64,000 nt of DNA from an uncultured Muribaculaceae bacterium (GCA_947176745.1 CAMWRV010000004.1:17888-81887), one strand, 5' to 3'; shown: positions 1-9,323, numbered from the stretch's first letter. The notes: generated from the sequence alone by a model not told the origin. A program made the numbers and translations.

Positions 1-2619
1 GTCACCCTCGGGGAAGGTGATGCTCCGCGATGTACCGCTGTCAAGCACCGGAGCCACGTAGATGTCGGGACCCCAGAGATAAGCGTCGATGCAGTTCGCC
101 AGTTTTTCGGGGTAGTCGCGGTCGTTGAAGTTGGCCGGACGAGCGATCGGCGTGCCGAAGCGGGTGTAGGCATACGACTGAGAGTAAGTGTAGGGCAGGT
201 ATGCGTAGCGCAGGTTGATGGCATTGCGCACATCATCGCGCACGCTTGCGTATTCGCTGTTCCACACCTCGGGCTTGGTGGCCGAGTGTGTGCGCATAGC
301 AGGATAGAAAACGGCAAGCTGCACCCAGCGGCGGTAAAGGCTGGCGTCAGTGTAGTCGTTGTTGGCTGTGAAGCCGCCGATGTCAGATCCCAAATATCCA
401 ATGCCCGACATTGAGGCATTGACAAGAGAAGGAACTTGAACCTGCAGTCCTTCCCAACTGCGCATGATGTCGCCGGTCCAGGGGAATGTGCTGTAGCGCT
501 GCATTCCGGCTGTTCCGGCACGGGGTATAAGAATGTGGCGTTGATTGCTGAATCTGGTTTTTAGTTTTCGGTAAACGGCCTCTGTCCATAGATTGCCGAA
601 TTCATTGTGAGCCTGCTCAACGGTAGAATTCAAATGACGTGAATCTCCATCATGCGCTTCCGGTTCACCGAGATCAAGCCACCATCCAGCCATGCCGTTT
701 TGTGTGTGTTCCACATATTGCTCGGCAAACCAGTCCATGGCATCCGGATTTAATGCATCTATAAGTCCAACGTCCGCACCCTTTCCGATCCAGTTCATAT
801 GGTCATTGTCCGAGACGTGTTCATCAGCTAACCATCCATTGCTTTTCAGGAGGTTATAATTGTTTTGTGCGGGTCCGACGCTGTTGAAGAATGGTTCGGT
901 AATAGCTATGCTGTGGACATTTTCGTTGAGAAAATTATTGACAATACCCCCCTGTGAAGGGTAAGATCCATCTGTAGCCCATTTGAGACTGCCCATTCCG
1001 TATGCACCATCTGCGCCACCTTGCCAATGAATATCGAATACGATAGCATCGATCGGTATGTTGATGTCTTTGGTATTCTGAACAGCTGCTTTTGCCTCCT
1101 CGTCAGAGGCAAAACTGTATTTGGATGTAATATATCCGAGAGCCCAGAAGGGAGGCAGTTCCTGTCGACCTGTGAGAAGGGTGTAATTCTGCATCGTTTT
1201 TTCCATTGATCCGCCTCCTATGAAATAATAGGATATGGGATCAAGGCTTCCGCTGCTATATGTTGTGCCGTTGACAGAAGGGGTGATCGTGGCATTGCGG
1301 TATTGGGAATCGAACAGCACTCCGTAACCATTGGTAGATACGTAAAAAGGCACACAGATGTTGTGGTAGGATCTGCGATATTGGTCTTCCGGCCAGCCTC
1401 CGGTCTGAGTGTTGTTCATTATCATTGTTTTGCCGTTCCAGTCTATATATCCACCGTTATATCCGCCTCCATAGAAAGCTTCATTATTTCCGTTGGATGC
1501 AAAACCCACTTTTGATGAGCCGCCATTGGATGCGTTGACCAGACCAGTTGATTCCCCCAGAAGTTTTCTGTCGTTCTCGAAGAAGCTGACTGTGCAGTCG
1601 GATTTGTCGACGCGGACTTCCAGTCCGTCTGTAACTGTGATGACAAATATCTCCTCTTCGTCAGAGAGGGTATAATCTATGTCAGGAATCTGATATCCGA
1701 GTAAAGGATCAGCCTTGTCAACAACGGATATAGACCGACGTTCGGTTGTCTTTGTCGCTCCGTCTTTAAGAGTGAAAACCTTGATAATCTCAGGAGCCCA
1801 GACAGTCAGATATAGTTTACCTTTTGAGCCGTTGATTATTATAGTGCCGTTTTCATCTGTGTAAGATTGAAAAGAGCCGAGATTGGTCATGTCGCCCGGG
1901 TCGAAGCTGCCATATTCTTCCCACCCATTATTGCTTGCGGTAAATATCATGGATCTTCCACTGATCGCTAATCCGGGTTGACTATCAGCAGGGTATCGAG
2001 GTGTTGATCCATTTGAACTGAAAATTACCCTTGATCCATTCTTTAGATTGTCCTGAACCTTGTAATACCAATATCCGGTCGATTCATCCTTATCCATTGG
2101 CAGACCGGGCCATTGGTTGTTTTCGATTGTGGGATTGACATCTTCGTTGTAGATATAAGCGTACACGTCGCTCCATGCCGGATTTGTATTTGTGGTATTT
2201 AGGAATATGTAGACATCGGGTGTAGGATCCGGATCGGGGTCGGGGTCTGGATCGGGATCCGGACCGGGATTTTCTGATACATAGTCCGCGTATGTCATAC
2301 CAGTGTCTCCACTACGTGTGTATACATGCTCATTGGCAACAATGAGGTCGTCTGTTTGCACAGAGCCAGAACCGTTGTTGAATATCACATCGGTCGAGCC
2401 GTCAGTGATGTCATATTGCCAGATTGTTCCGGACTTGAGGGTCATAGGCTGTCCGGGCCAGCTTTCTGAGTCTTCGCCAGGCCAGTAGTAGATGTATGGG
2501 GTTTTCCAATTAGTGTCGGCATTGTCGTAGTAAACTTTTACTGCGAGCACAGGGAAACTCATTGCGAGAAGCATAAGAAAAATTGCCCCGCAACGGATCT
2601 TAGGGTTTGAAAAGTTCAT
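1..2619 (-). CDS. GH31 family alpha-glucosidase-like enzyme with tandem CBM26-like modules (3' end outside window)
   Basis: This reading frame is absent from the ORF track because it runs off the window edge. Translated by hand from the ATG at 2619, it is open for all 873 codons. It starts with a Sec signal peptide (hydrophobic FLMLLAMSFPVLA). Two starch-binding CBM26-like modules follow (KVYYDNADTNW..., then VYIFLNTTN...NQWPG), separated by a linker of repeated Asp-Pro. A GH31 catalytic domain comes next: the nucleophile Asp lies in GWWLDLGEPEAH (about residue 648) and the acid/base Asp in PWTGDIMRSWEG (about residue 716), the usual GH31 spacing. There is no lipobox. It probably releases glucose from starch-like alpha-glucans in the periplasm or at the surface. 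The C-terminus is not visible, so a T9SS sorting domain cannot be judged. The family call is strong; the exact substrate is inferred from the CBMs. Confidence 0.9.
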   Translation of the reverse strand, partial: MNFSNPKIRCGAIFLMLLAMSFPVLAVKVYYDNADTNWKTPYIYYWPGEDSESWPGQPMTLKSGTIWQYDITDGSTDVIFNNGSGSVQTDDLIVANEHVYTRSGDTGMTYADYVSENPGPDPDPDPDPDPDPTPDVYIFLNTTNTNPAWSDVYAYIYNEDVNPTIENNQWPGLPMDKDESTGYWYYKVQDNLKNGSRVIFSSNGSTPRYPADSQPGLAISGRSMIFTASNNGWEEYGSFDPGDMTNLGSFQSYTDENGTIIINGSKGKLYLTVWAPEIIKVFTLKDGATKTTERRSISVVDKADPLLGYQIPDIDYTLSDEEEIFVITVTDGLEVRVDKSDCTVSFFENDRKLLGESTGLVNASNGGSSKVGFASNGNNEAFYGGGYNGGYIDWNGKTMIMNNTQTGGWPEDQYRRSYHNICVPFYVSTNGYGVLFDSQYRNATITPSVNGTTYSSGSLDPISYYFIGGGSMEKTMQNYTLLTGRQELPPFWALGYITSKYSFASDEEAKAAVQNTKDINIPIDAIVFDIHWQGGADGAYGMGSLKWATDGSYPSQGGIVNNFLNENVHSIAITEPFFNSVGPAQNNYNLLKSNGWLADEHVSDNDHMNWIGKGADVGLIDALNPDAMDWFAEQYVEHTQNGMAGWWLDLGEPEAHDGDSRHLNSTVEQAHNEFGNLWTEAVYRKLKTRFSNQRHILIPRAGTAGMQRYSTFPWTGDIMRSWEGLQVQVPSLVNASMSGIGYLGSDIGGFTANNDYTDASLYRRWVQLAVFYPAMRTHSATKPEVWNSEYASVRDDVRNAINLRYAYLPYTYSQSYAYTRFGTPIARPANFNDRDYPEKLANCIDAYLWGPDIYVAPVLDSGTSRSITFPEGD

Positions 2620-2688
2620 GAATGGTGATTAAAAGTTGAAAAAGTCGGTAGGTCTGAGCCTCACAGAGGGTATCAGCGTTACAGAATG

Positions 2689-2719
2689 CAAAATTACAAA
2701 AAATATACAGAACCCACAA
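2689..2719 (-). promoter_or_regulatory. Predicted promoter of the GH31 gene
   Basis: On the minus strand TAATTTTG (2689-2696) matches the Bacteroidetes -7 box TAnnTTTG. A TTG lies 20 bases upstream (2717-2719). The predicted leader to the ATG at 2619 is about 65 bases. Confidence 0.5.
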
Positions 2720-2731
2720 CATCCCCCCGCG

Positions 2732-2798
2732 GCAGTCGCCACCGGAAACGTGTCGATGTCCGGTAGTGACGCGATTAATCGCGTCCGCAGCGACAAAC
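2732..2798. repeat. Palindromic element with a perfect 18-bp palindrome
   Basis: The core GACGCGATTAATCGCGTC (2768-2785) is its own reverse complement. It sits beside a smaller hairpin (ACCGGA...TCCGGT) and inside a weaker outer GTCGC...GCGAC pairing. It lies between the divergent promoters of the GH31 gene and the tRNA. It resembles the REP-like palindromes seen again at 3154-3242. Confidence 0.5.
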
Positions 2799-2859
2799 CC
2801 CAGATCCGCGCCGAAAAGCAGCCAATCTTCGCGAAAAAGTGAAAAAGAATTGGAAAAGA

Positions 2860-2891
2860 TTTGGAGAAACAGAAAAAAAGACTTAACTTTG
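2860..2891 (+). promoter_or_regulatory. Predicted promoter of tRNA-Ser
   Basis: TTTG (2860-2863), a 20-base spacer and TAACTTTG (2884-2891) fit the Bacteroidetes sigma-factor consensus. It lies about 60 bases upstream of the tRNA. Confidence 0.55.
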
Positions 2892-2953
2892 CATTTGCAA
2901 AGCGGAAGAGACCGCGATGCCGGCAAAGCGATGCTTTGTCGGAAACATATTCT

Positions 2954-3040
2954 GGAGAGGTGGGTGAGTGGCTGAAACCACCAGTTTGCTAAACTGACGT
3001 AGGAGCAATCCTACCACGAGTTCGAATCTCGTCCTCTCCG
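2954..3040 (+). tRNA. tRNA-Ser (anticodon GCT)
   Basis: This is an 87-base class II tRNA. The acceptor stem GGAGAGG (2954-2960) pairs with CCTCTCC (3033-3039), followed by discriminator G. The anticodon loop TTGCTAA carries GCT at 2988-2990. A long variable arm (GTAGGAGCAATCCTAC) and the T-loop TTCGAATC are present, as expected for serine tRNA. CCA is not encoded. Confidence 0.96.
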
Positions 3041-3057
3041 CTGCTACAAGCTTAAGG

Positions 3058-3099
3058 CGCTGAAAGACAGTTGATTACAACATCTTTCAGCGTTTTTTT
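3058..3099 (+). terminator. Intrinsic terminator after tRNA-Ser
   Basis: CGCTGAAAGA (3058-3067) pairs perfectly with TCTTTCAGCG (3083-3092), followed by seven T. It lies 18 bases downstream of the tRNA. Confidence 0.85.
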
Positions 3100-3153
3100 G
3101 TATACGCAGCGTAGACGCAAATCCGCTCCAAATATTCGGTAAATGACGGTGTA

Positions 3154-3242
3154 ACTCTGTAGGGACATCGCTTTGCGATGTAGAACGGCACACGCCTACA
3201 TCGCAAAGCGATGTCCCTACAAAAGCGATGTCCCTACAGAGT
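3154..3242. repeat. REP-like palindromic repeat cluster (GTAGGGACATCGC type)
   Basis: GTAGGGACATCGCTTTGCGA is followed by its reverse complement 12 bases after the end of the first arm, then by a third partial copy (AAAGCGATGTCCCTACAGAG). The third copy pairs better with the outer flank of the first arm. The core CATCGC-TTT-GCGATG is itself a hairpin. No open reading frame is present. Confidence 0.65.
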
Positions 3243-3256
3243 CGCGGATGCGCTGC

Positions 3257-3333
3257 ACTGGCCGATAAAATTGAATCCGATCTGTCAGGATTATGTCTTA
3301 GCCGGCATTGCGTTTGGTTATGCCGGTGACGGT
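3257..3333 (-). pseudogene. Remnant of the 3' end of a PepSY-like protein gene
   Basis: On the minus strand this stretch reads VTGITKRNAG-stop-DIILTD and then, one frame over, FNFIGQ. The intact gene at 9403-9858 ends VTGIAKRNAGYDIILSD...FNLLGQ. The DNA is closely similar over about 75 bases. The Tyr codon has become TAA and a small indel shifts the frame. No start or upstream part remains. It sits directly behind the stop of the 573-residue regulator. Confidence 0.7.
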
Positions 3334-3340
3334 TTGCCGG

Positions 3341-5062
3341 TCAGAAGTTCTCGAGAACGGCTTCGAGCGATTCCTGCTGACTGAGCTGCATCTTTCGGCG
3401 TATACGGTAGCGTGAGGTGTTGACAGTCTCGGGCCGCACCGACATGATCTGGGCTATCTCCTTGGCACTCATTCCCACCCTGATATAAGCGCACAGACGC
3501 AATTCTGTTCTTGACAGGTCGGGATATGACTCCTTGAGTGACGCGAAAAAGACGGGATGCACCTTGTCGAATCTGAGTTTGAAGTATTTCCAGTCATCAT
3601 CGGCAGAAAGCTCGCTTGATATCCGTTCATTCAGAATGCGGCTTTCGTTGCCGGAAATCTCTCCCTGTTTCTCCATGTCCTGTATCTGTTCGGCAAGTTC
3701 CTTGAGTCTTGCGTTCTTCTGGGCGAGAATCATTGTGTTGGAGGCGATCTCCTTTTCCTTTGCTTCGATCTCGAGAGTATACTGTCGGTTGAGAAGTTCC
3801 AGTCTGCGGTTCTTTTCTTCCTGCAGCCTCCGTTCGCTTGCGTTTCTGCGTCTTGAAACTTGCAGGAGCCAGAAAGAGAGGCAGACGACAACGAGGAGGA
3901 ACGCTATGAGCGACATTGTCATGGCCGAACGCATGCGGTGGCGCTCTTCCTGACGGCGCAGGGTCTGTTCATAGCTGTTGATCGTCGACAGGAACTCCGA
4001 TCGCTTCAGATCGGCTATGCTTTCTTGATAATATACCGAATCATTGAGCATCAGGATTCTCTGCCGGCATATTTCGGCGCTGTCTGGTCTGCCGAGCGCG
4101 CTGTAACATTTCTCAAGACCTTCCAGGGCCTGCTTCTTTCGGGTATGGTCGTTAAGCCTGTCGGCTATGGCAAAGGCCGAGGCATAATATCGTGCGCCTT
4201 CGGCAGGCTCGCCCTTTCCCGATGCGGATATTCCGAGGGCTATCCTCGATATGACCGCCAGATTGTCATCGCTTATTCCGAGGCTTATGTCGTATGCGCG
4301 TCGTGCGGCCGCCGTATCGGTATATCCGGATATGTGGAATCTTGACACAAGGACGTTGGCCACATAGATCGAGTCGTTGGCTACATATTTGTTTTTGTCA
4401 AGATCTTTCAGAAACGACAGCCCTTTCTGCTTGTCTCCGAGAAGAAAGCTTGTGTTTGCGAGATTGATGCGGTTTTTTGTCGAGGCTGCCTGACTGCCGG
4501 TCTTCTCGAAAAGAGTCTGTGCACGCGAGTAGTACATGTCAGCCTCAGGATACTCGCCGAGGTCAAGCAGAATGGCTCCGAGGCATACCATTGCCTTGGC
4601 TGTCCAGAAATCATCGCCGAAAGATTTCAAAATTTCGCTCTTGTCGCGGTAGAGGAAATATGCTTCGGCGAAATCTCCATTATATCTGTGGCTGTCGGCC
4701 ATAAGCATAGAGAATCGGGCATGGTCGTAAGGGTATCGGGCGGAGTCGCACAGCTGCAGAGCCTCGCCGGCGAGCCGGCGGGCAGACAGAGGGTCATCCT
4801 TGACGGCGACCCAGCCTTTCCAGAAGCATATCCGTGCGCGAGCCTGTCTCGGATCCGGTGTATCGACCGGCACATACAGCCGTGCGGCTATAGCCTTCAG
4901 GTCGCATTTGGGCATATCGACAAATGCGGCGCGTTCCATCATCGAGTCAAACGCCTCGACATCCTTTCCAAGTGAAGGCCAGAAAAGTCTTGACCCCTCG
5001 GCTCTGGCCGGGATCACCGCCCACAGTATGACGGCCACCATTATTTCAAGCATTCTTGCCAT
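3341..5062 (-). CDS. TPR-repeat membrane regulator with LuxR-type helix-turn-helix
   Basis: A signal-peptide-like N-terminus (VAVILWAVIPARA) leads into degenerate TPR helices (about 60-340). One membrane segment follows (SLIAFLLVVVCLSFWLL, about 380-396), then a charged coiled coil and a C-terminal HTH (LSRTELRLCAYIRVGMSAKEIAQIM, about 510-573) of the LuxR/GerE kind. Bacteroidetes regulators of this build place the TPR part in the periplasm and the HTH in the cytoplasm, so the protein could carry a periplasmic signal straight to DNA. It is divergent from the 1342-residue T9SS gene, its likely target (inference). A TAATTTTG box at 5067-5074 is very close to the ATG, so a later Met (residue 4 or 8) may be the true start. 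The ligand is unknown. Confidence 0.8.
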   Translation of the reverse strand: MARMLEIMVAVILWAVIPARAEGSRLFWPSLGKDVEAFDSMMERAAFVDMPKCDLKAIAARLYVPVDTPDPRQARARICFWKGWVAVKDDPLSARRLAGEALQLCDSARYPYDHARFSMLMADSHRYNGDFAEAYFLYRDKSEILKSFGDDFWTAKAMVCLGAILLDLGEYPEADMYYSRAQTLFEKTGSQAASTKNRINLANTSFLLGDKQKGLSFLKDLDKNKYVANDSIYVANVLVSRFHISGYTDTAAARRAYDISLGISDDNLAVISRIALGISASGKGEPAEGARYYASAFAIADRLNDHTRKKQALEGLEKCYSALGRPDSAEICRQRILMLNDSVYYQESIADLKRSEFLSTINSYEQTLRRQEERHRMRSAMTMSLIAFLLVVVCLSFWLLQVSRRRNASERRLQEEKNRRLELLNRQYTLEIEAKEKEIASNTMILAQKNARLKELAEQIQDMEKQGEISGNESRILNERISSELSADDDWKYFKLRFDKVHPVFFASLKESYPDLSRTELRLCAYIRVGMSAKEIAQIMSVRPETVNTSRYRIRRKMQLSQQESLEAVLENF

Positions 5063-5182
5063 ATGACAAAATTAGCTAAAAATATTGTGGCGGCGTTGTA
5101 CAGATGCTGAATTTACAGCACTTTCTCGCTTTTGTATATCATTTGTCTATATGTATTTTTTCGGGGAAGAGGGTGGGCATGC

Positions 5183-5190
5183 TAACTTTG
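5183..5190 (+). promoter_or_regulatory. -7 promoter element for the 1342-residue secreted protein
   Basis: TAACTTTG, followed by C, matches TAnnTTTG 36 bases before the ATG. The upstream T-run (5155-5162) is a weak -33 candidate. Confidence 0.45.
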
Positions 5191-5226
5191 CGCCGTGACA
5201 CTTACAACAATACATAATGAGAGCGT

Positions 5227-8200
5227 ATGAGAAAAGAATTACTGACCATGGCGATGCTGACGGCAATGTTGCCGCCGGCTTATGCCGCCTCCGGGACGCA
5301 TATGCCCGAAGGCATGTGCGAGATCGTGCTTGAGGCACACGATGTGTTCGGAAACGGAATCTACGGATTCCAGCTCCTACTTGATGCCGACCACTCCACA
5401 TACGGAGAGATCTTCTTCAATCCCGGAGGCTATTTCTTCGGAGATTACGGAGCGTTCGAATACCGGATTCCGGAAAATGCCGATCCGGTGGCAGGAACGG
5501 CCAACTGTGTCGTCGACGGCGAGGTGTCGCTGTTAATTCCGGCCGGTGTCTACGACTGGCTTACGGTTGTTCCGCTCCCGGAGGGGAGGAGCATACCGGA
5601 TGGAGACTATGCCATAGGCGATGACTTCACATTCGTGGCCGGCAAGACGTACCGTTTCAAGGCTGAGATGAGACAGGGACAGTTCGGCATGGAAGACCAT
5701 ATGACTCTGGAGGTTGATACGGACTACGGCATATCCGGACTTGTGCTGCCGTCGAGCGGAACCGACATGACGGCCGCGGATCAGATCTCGGTCACTGTAG
5801 CAAATTGCGGTCAGACTGTGGCCGATAAGGTGTCGGTGTGTTACTCCATAAATGGTGGCGTGGCAGTATGCGAGACGCTTCCGCAGAGTCCCGCGCCCGG
5901 TGAATCGGTAGAATATGCGTTTACGACAAAAGCCGACTTCTCGCGCCCGGCCATATACGATGTCGAGGCGTGGGTGGAAGTGGCAGGAGACATGCTGCCT
6001 CTTAACGACAGAGTGAAGGGACGGTTCAGACACTTCGACATACTGGATCCCCCCTTCGCATATGATTTCGCATCGCAGGCCGCCGCATTCGCCGACGACT
6101 GGATAATACTTGACCGTAACGGCGATGACAGCACGTGGATAATCAACGAGTGGATATCGAATCCGTCGGGAGTGATGGGAGTGGCCGGATGCGGGGGCGC
6201 CTTCACAGGCGACAGGACCGGAGATGACTGGTTGATATCGCAGCCTCTGAGACTTAAGCGGGGGCCATGCCACGCCCTGCTCACACTGCGCTCGGTAATG
6301 GAGTCGACCACAGAGAGACTGCAGGTCTGTGTCGGCACATCGCCTGAGCCGGAAGATATGAAGGTAGTGGCGACGTTTGAGTTCGCCACCGAGCAATGGA
6401 TAAAGAAAGCCGTCAATTTTGAGGTCGGGGAGGACGGTACGTACTATGTGGCCCTTCATGCCGTGTCAGAATCGGGATACAATATCTTTGTGTCAGACAT
6501 AAGCGTTGACGAGGGAGAGTTTGAGGGCAGACCTGAGATTGCAGTCACAAAGGTTATCGCTCCGGTCGCCAACTGCGACCTTCCGGCCGACGGCAAGGTC
6601 GGACTTGCCATAGAAAACCGTGGAACGGCCGATCTGAAAGACTACACCCTGACTTGCACCGTGACGCGTCCCGACAACAGCAAGGTGACGGTCTCCTCTG
6701 CATTCGGCGAGGCACTTGCACCCGACGGCAAGACTGTATGCATGATCACAGAAAGCGTAGATTTCACACAGACAGGAATCTATGACCTTGATTTCAGGAT
6801 CGCCGCGGCCGATGCGGAAGCGAATGCTGTGGCTTGGACCGAGTGCCTTGAGCCCTGGACTGAATTGCCGGTGGTCACCGATTTCAGCAATGATGTCAAT
6901 ACTTTCTTATGGATTCCGATGGATGAAGACGGATGGCACTACGAGGCGATGTTCAACGATTTCAGTGCCCGTAAGCATGGAGTCGGTTCCGGACTGCTCT
7001 GCAGAGGTATCGCGATGTCGCATCCGGCGCGTGTCAGGATCTCCTATGTGGCCGGATCAGGATGGGGCGCAACAGCGCTGACAGTTCTTTTCGGCAAGGC
7101 AGGTGAAGACCTGTCGTGCTATACCGAGGTGTTTGCGGACCCCAATGTCACAAATGAGGCCAAGGAGACAGAAATCGTACTTCCCGTCTCCGAACCCGGC
7201 AATTACAGTGTGGTTATAGCCGATACCGGCGACAGCGGCAGCAATGCCTATGTGCGTCTTAACGAAGCCTGTGTGTCAGGTCTTTATCCCCATGATCTGC
7301 GTATCGAGATGGCTGACGGTCCAGTCGCTCCGTTCATGCCGGCACGGCATACGGGCAGAAAGGGCACATATGACGTGGTGGTTACAAACCGCGGTTCGGA
7401 ACCGATGATGGGAGTCAGGGTCTGCGCCGCGACCGCTGAAGGCTCCGCCGGAGAGCCGTCGGAAGCTGTCGCAGTGGCCGCAGGCGAGAGTGTCACCGTG
7501 CGTGTCGAGGCCGAGCTACCGGAATATGCACCGGGAGATAGGTTTGAACTTTCAATGACAGTCTCTGCCGACGAGGCTGATGAATATGAGGCCGACAACA
7601 CGTGGACCTTCCCGGTGAGCGTTGTGACTGAAGATGTGATTGCTGTCGAGAATCTCAGTGAATTTATATACGGCACGGGCGAGTACGGCAAAGAACTGTA
7701 TATCGGCAACACATACAGTGTGGCGGCTCCGTCGGCCCTGACATCGGTAGATCTCGGACTGGCTCAGACTGACATGGCCGAGATCGCAGACTCTCCGATC
7801 GGCCTCAATATATATATGGTAGAGGAGGGACGTCTCGGACGCCGCATCTTCTCTCACGAGTGCAGACGAGGCAACGGCGGCCTGATGACCATAGACATGC
7901 AGGACATGCTGCTTCCGGCAGGAACCTATTATTTCGAGGCCGCGCAGTTGTCGACGATAAACTTCGGACTCGGCTACGATCCGGAAACTCAGTACATCTG
8001 CTGGATGCGCGACGGTGACGAGATCTCACGTGTACAGGGTTATGCGCTTGCAATAAGGGCGGTCTTCGCAGCGGATTCCAAGGTATATTCCTGCGACGCG
8101 TCGGCAGAGCGTTTCGTGATGCCCGACGTGAAATCCGCGCTGTTCGGCAGTGATGAGACCGTCTCGGCCGTTGTGCGCAATGCCGGCTCGGATGACGCTG

Positions 8201-9255
8201 AGTTCGACGTCTCTCTGTATATGGATGGCGTCAGGATTGCCTCCCGGCGTGTGTCGGCTCTCTATTTCGAGGACAAGACTGTAGAATTCACGGGTGTCGA
8301 TCTGTCGGAGCCCGGGATGCACACTCTGGAATGTCGTGTCTCACTTGACGGTGACGGGAATACCGCCAACGATGCCGTGACCATGACGCTGACAAGCGAT
8401 GCTCCGCTTGATCCTTTCAGAATGGACTTCGAAGGCTGCAATGACTTCGATGCCGCCGGCGACCGGCTCAATCCACGGTGGACTACCGAAGATTTAAATG
8501 GCGTCAGCACCACCTTCTTCTGGCGTTACAACCACCGTAACAGGGGAGTTCCGTGCGGATTCATGGCCTACAATACCCACAATACGGTGCCGAGCATGGA
8601 TGAGACGCCTCTTGAAGGCTTCAGTGCCTGTGAAGGCGACAGATTTGGCGTGGCGTTCTGCTACTCAAGCTATGCCGAGGGAGGAAGCGAACATGAGCGG
8701 TGCGATGTGTGGATGGTCTCTCCGTTGCTTCAGCTTGGCGACAATTCGTCATTCAAGGTGAATGTCAAGACATACGCACTCGACACACCGGACGCGGAAC
8801 TTGAACCCTTCCGCATACTTGTGTCGGAAGAGGAGGAGGGTTATGGCGGCTTTGTCGTTATCGGCGATGACATACGCCGCGCTCCCGTCGGAGACTGGGG
8901 GCTTGCCGAGGCCGACCTTTCGGATTACGACAACCGCAAGGTGCGTGTGGCGGTACAGTATGTCGGCGTTCCGTTGAAAAACACATGTCTGATGATCGAT
9001 AACCTTGTGGTTGAGACCGAGACATCGGGAGTGTCGGGAGTGAATGCCGCCCGTGCGGGACTGCGTTACGACGCCGTATGCGGAACCGTGGTGTATGGCG
9101 ACGTCGACGAGAAAGGCGACATATATGTATTTGCCTCCGACGGAACATGTGTGGCCGTTGCTTTGGAGGCTCATGCGGCCGACGTGTCCTCGCTTCCTGC
9201 CGGCGTTTATGTGGCGCGTACCGGTGATTCAGTGCTGAAGTTCATGAGACGCTGA
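5227..9255 (+). CDS. Large T9SS-secreted protein with CARDB and cleaved-adhesin-like domains
   Basis: A Sec signal peptide (ends PPAYA-AS) is followed by a modular ectodomain. It has repeated CARDB/Ig-like units (ISVTVANCGQTVADKVSVCYSINGG; DEYEADNTWTF) and jelly-roll cleaved-adhesin or choice-of-anchor J units (DDWIILDRNGDDSTWIIN...GDDWLISQPL; a second near residues 1060-1250). The C-terminus SLPAGVYVARTGDSVLKFMR fits a type A T9SS sorting domain, so the protein should cross the outer membrane and be anchored or released. At 1342 residues it is comparable to the paralogues downstream. No catalytic motif was recognised, so adhesin or scaffold is the most likely role. The regulator at 3341-5062 is divergent, and a hairpin follows the gene. 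Confidence 0.82.
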   Translation: MRKELLTMAMLTAMLPPAYAASGTHMPEGMCEIVLEAHDVFGNGIYGFQLLLDADHSTYGEIFFNPGGYFFGDYGAFEYRIPENADPVAGTANCVVDGEVSLLIPAGVYDWLTVVPLPEGRSIPDGDYAIGDDFTFVAGKTYRFKAEMRQGQFGMEDHMTLEVDTDYGISGLVLPSSGTDMTAADQISVTVANCGQTVADKVSVCYSINGGVAVCETLPQSPAPGESVEYAFTTKADFSRPAIYDVEAWVEVAGDMLPLNDRVKGRFRHFDILDPPFAYDFASQAAAFADDWIILDRNGDDSTWIINEWISNPSGVMGVAGCGGAFTGDRTGDDWLISQPLRLKRGPCHALLTLRSVMESTTERLQVCVGTSPEPEDMKVVATFEFATEQWIKKAVNFEVGEDGTYYVALHAVSESGYNIFVSDISVDEGEFEGRPEIAVTKVIAPVANCDLPADGKVGLAIENRGTADLKDYTLTCTVTRPDNSKVTVSSAFGEALAPDGKTVCMITESVDFTQTGIYDLDFRIAAADAEANAVAWTECLEPWTELPVVTDFSNDVNTFLWIPMDEDGWHYEAMFNDFSARKHGVGSGLLCRGIAMSHPARVRISYVAGSGWGATALTVLFGKAGEDLSCYTEVFADPNVTNEAKETEIVLPVSEPGNYSVVIADTGDSGSNAYVRLNEACVSGLYPHDLRIEMADGPVAPFMPARHTGRKGTYDVVVTNRGSEPMMGVRVCAATAEGSAGEPSEAVAVAAGESVTVRVEAELPEYAPGDRFELSMTVSADEADEYEADNTWTFPVSVVTEDVIAVENLSEFIYGTGEYGKELYIGNTYSVAAPSALTSVDLGLAQTDMAEIADSPIGLNIYMVEEGRLGRRIFSHECRRGNGGLMTIDMQDMLLPAGTYYFEAAQLSTINFGLGYDPETQYICWMRDGDEISRVQGYALAIRAVFAADSKVYSCDASAERFVMPDVKSALFGSDETVSAVVRNAGSDDAEFDVSLYMDGVRIASRRVSALYFEDKTVEFTGVDLSEPGMHTLECRVSLDGDGNTANDAVTMTLTSDAPLDPFRMDFEGCNDFDAAGDRLNPRWTTEDLNGVSTTFFWRYNHRNRGVPCGFMAYNTHNTVPSMDETPLEGFSACEGDRFGVAFCYSSYAEGGSEHERCDVWMVSPLLQLGDNSSFKVNVKTYALDTPDAELEPFRILVSEEEEGYGGFVVIGDDIRRAPVGDWGLAEADLSDYDNRKVRVAVQYVGVPLKNTCLMIDNLVVETETSGVSGVNAARAGLRYDAVCGTVVYGDVDEKGDIYVFASDGTCVAVALEAHAADVSSLPAGVYVARTGDSVLKFMRR

Positions 9256-9323
9256 CACATGATGGCAAAGCTGAATTTCCGCTGACAGATCCCCCGGAAA
9301 GCAGCCAAGACCGTGCAATATTG

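Noticed and set aside
2230-2272. GATCCGG/GATCGGG tandem-like repeat suggesting a short array
   Set aside because: It encodes the Asp-Pro linker of the GH31 protein; the repeats are codon repeats and not a CRISPR or regulatory array.
2636-2975. ORFs of 68-108 residues in the GH31/tRNA intergenic region
   Set aside because: They run through promoters and palindromes and have no family-like features; they are most likely chance frames.
5533-6459. Long ORFs of 190-310 residues opposite the big T9SS genes
   Set aside because: They are antisense shadows with improbable composition (Arg/His/Cys-rich), caused by the GC-rich codon use of the real genes.
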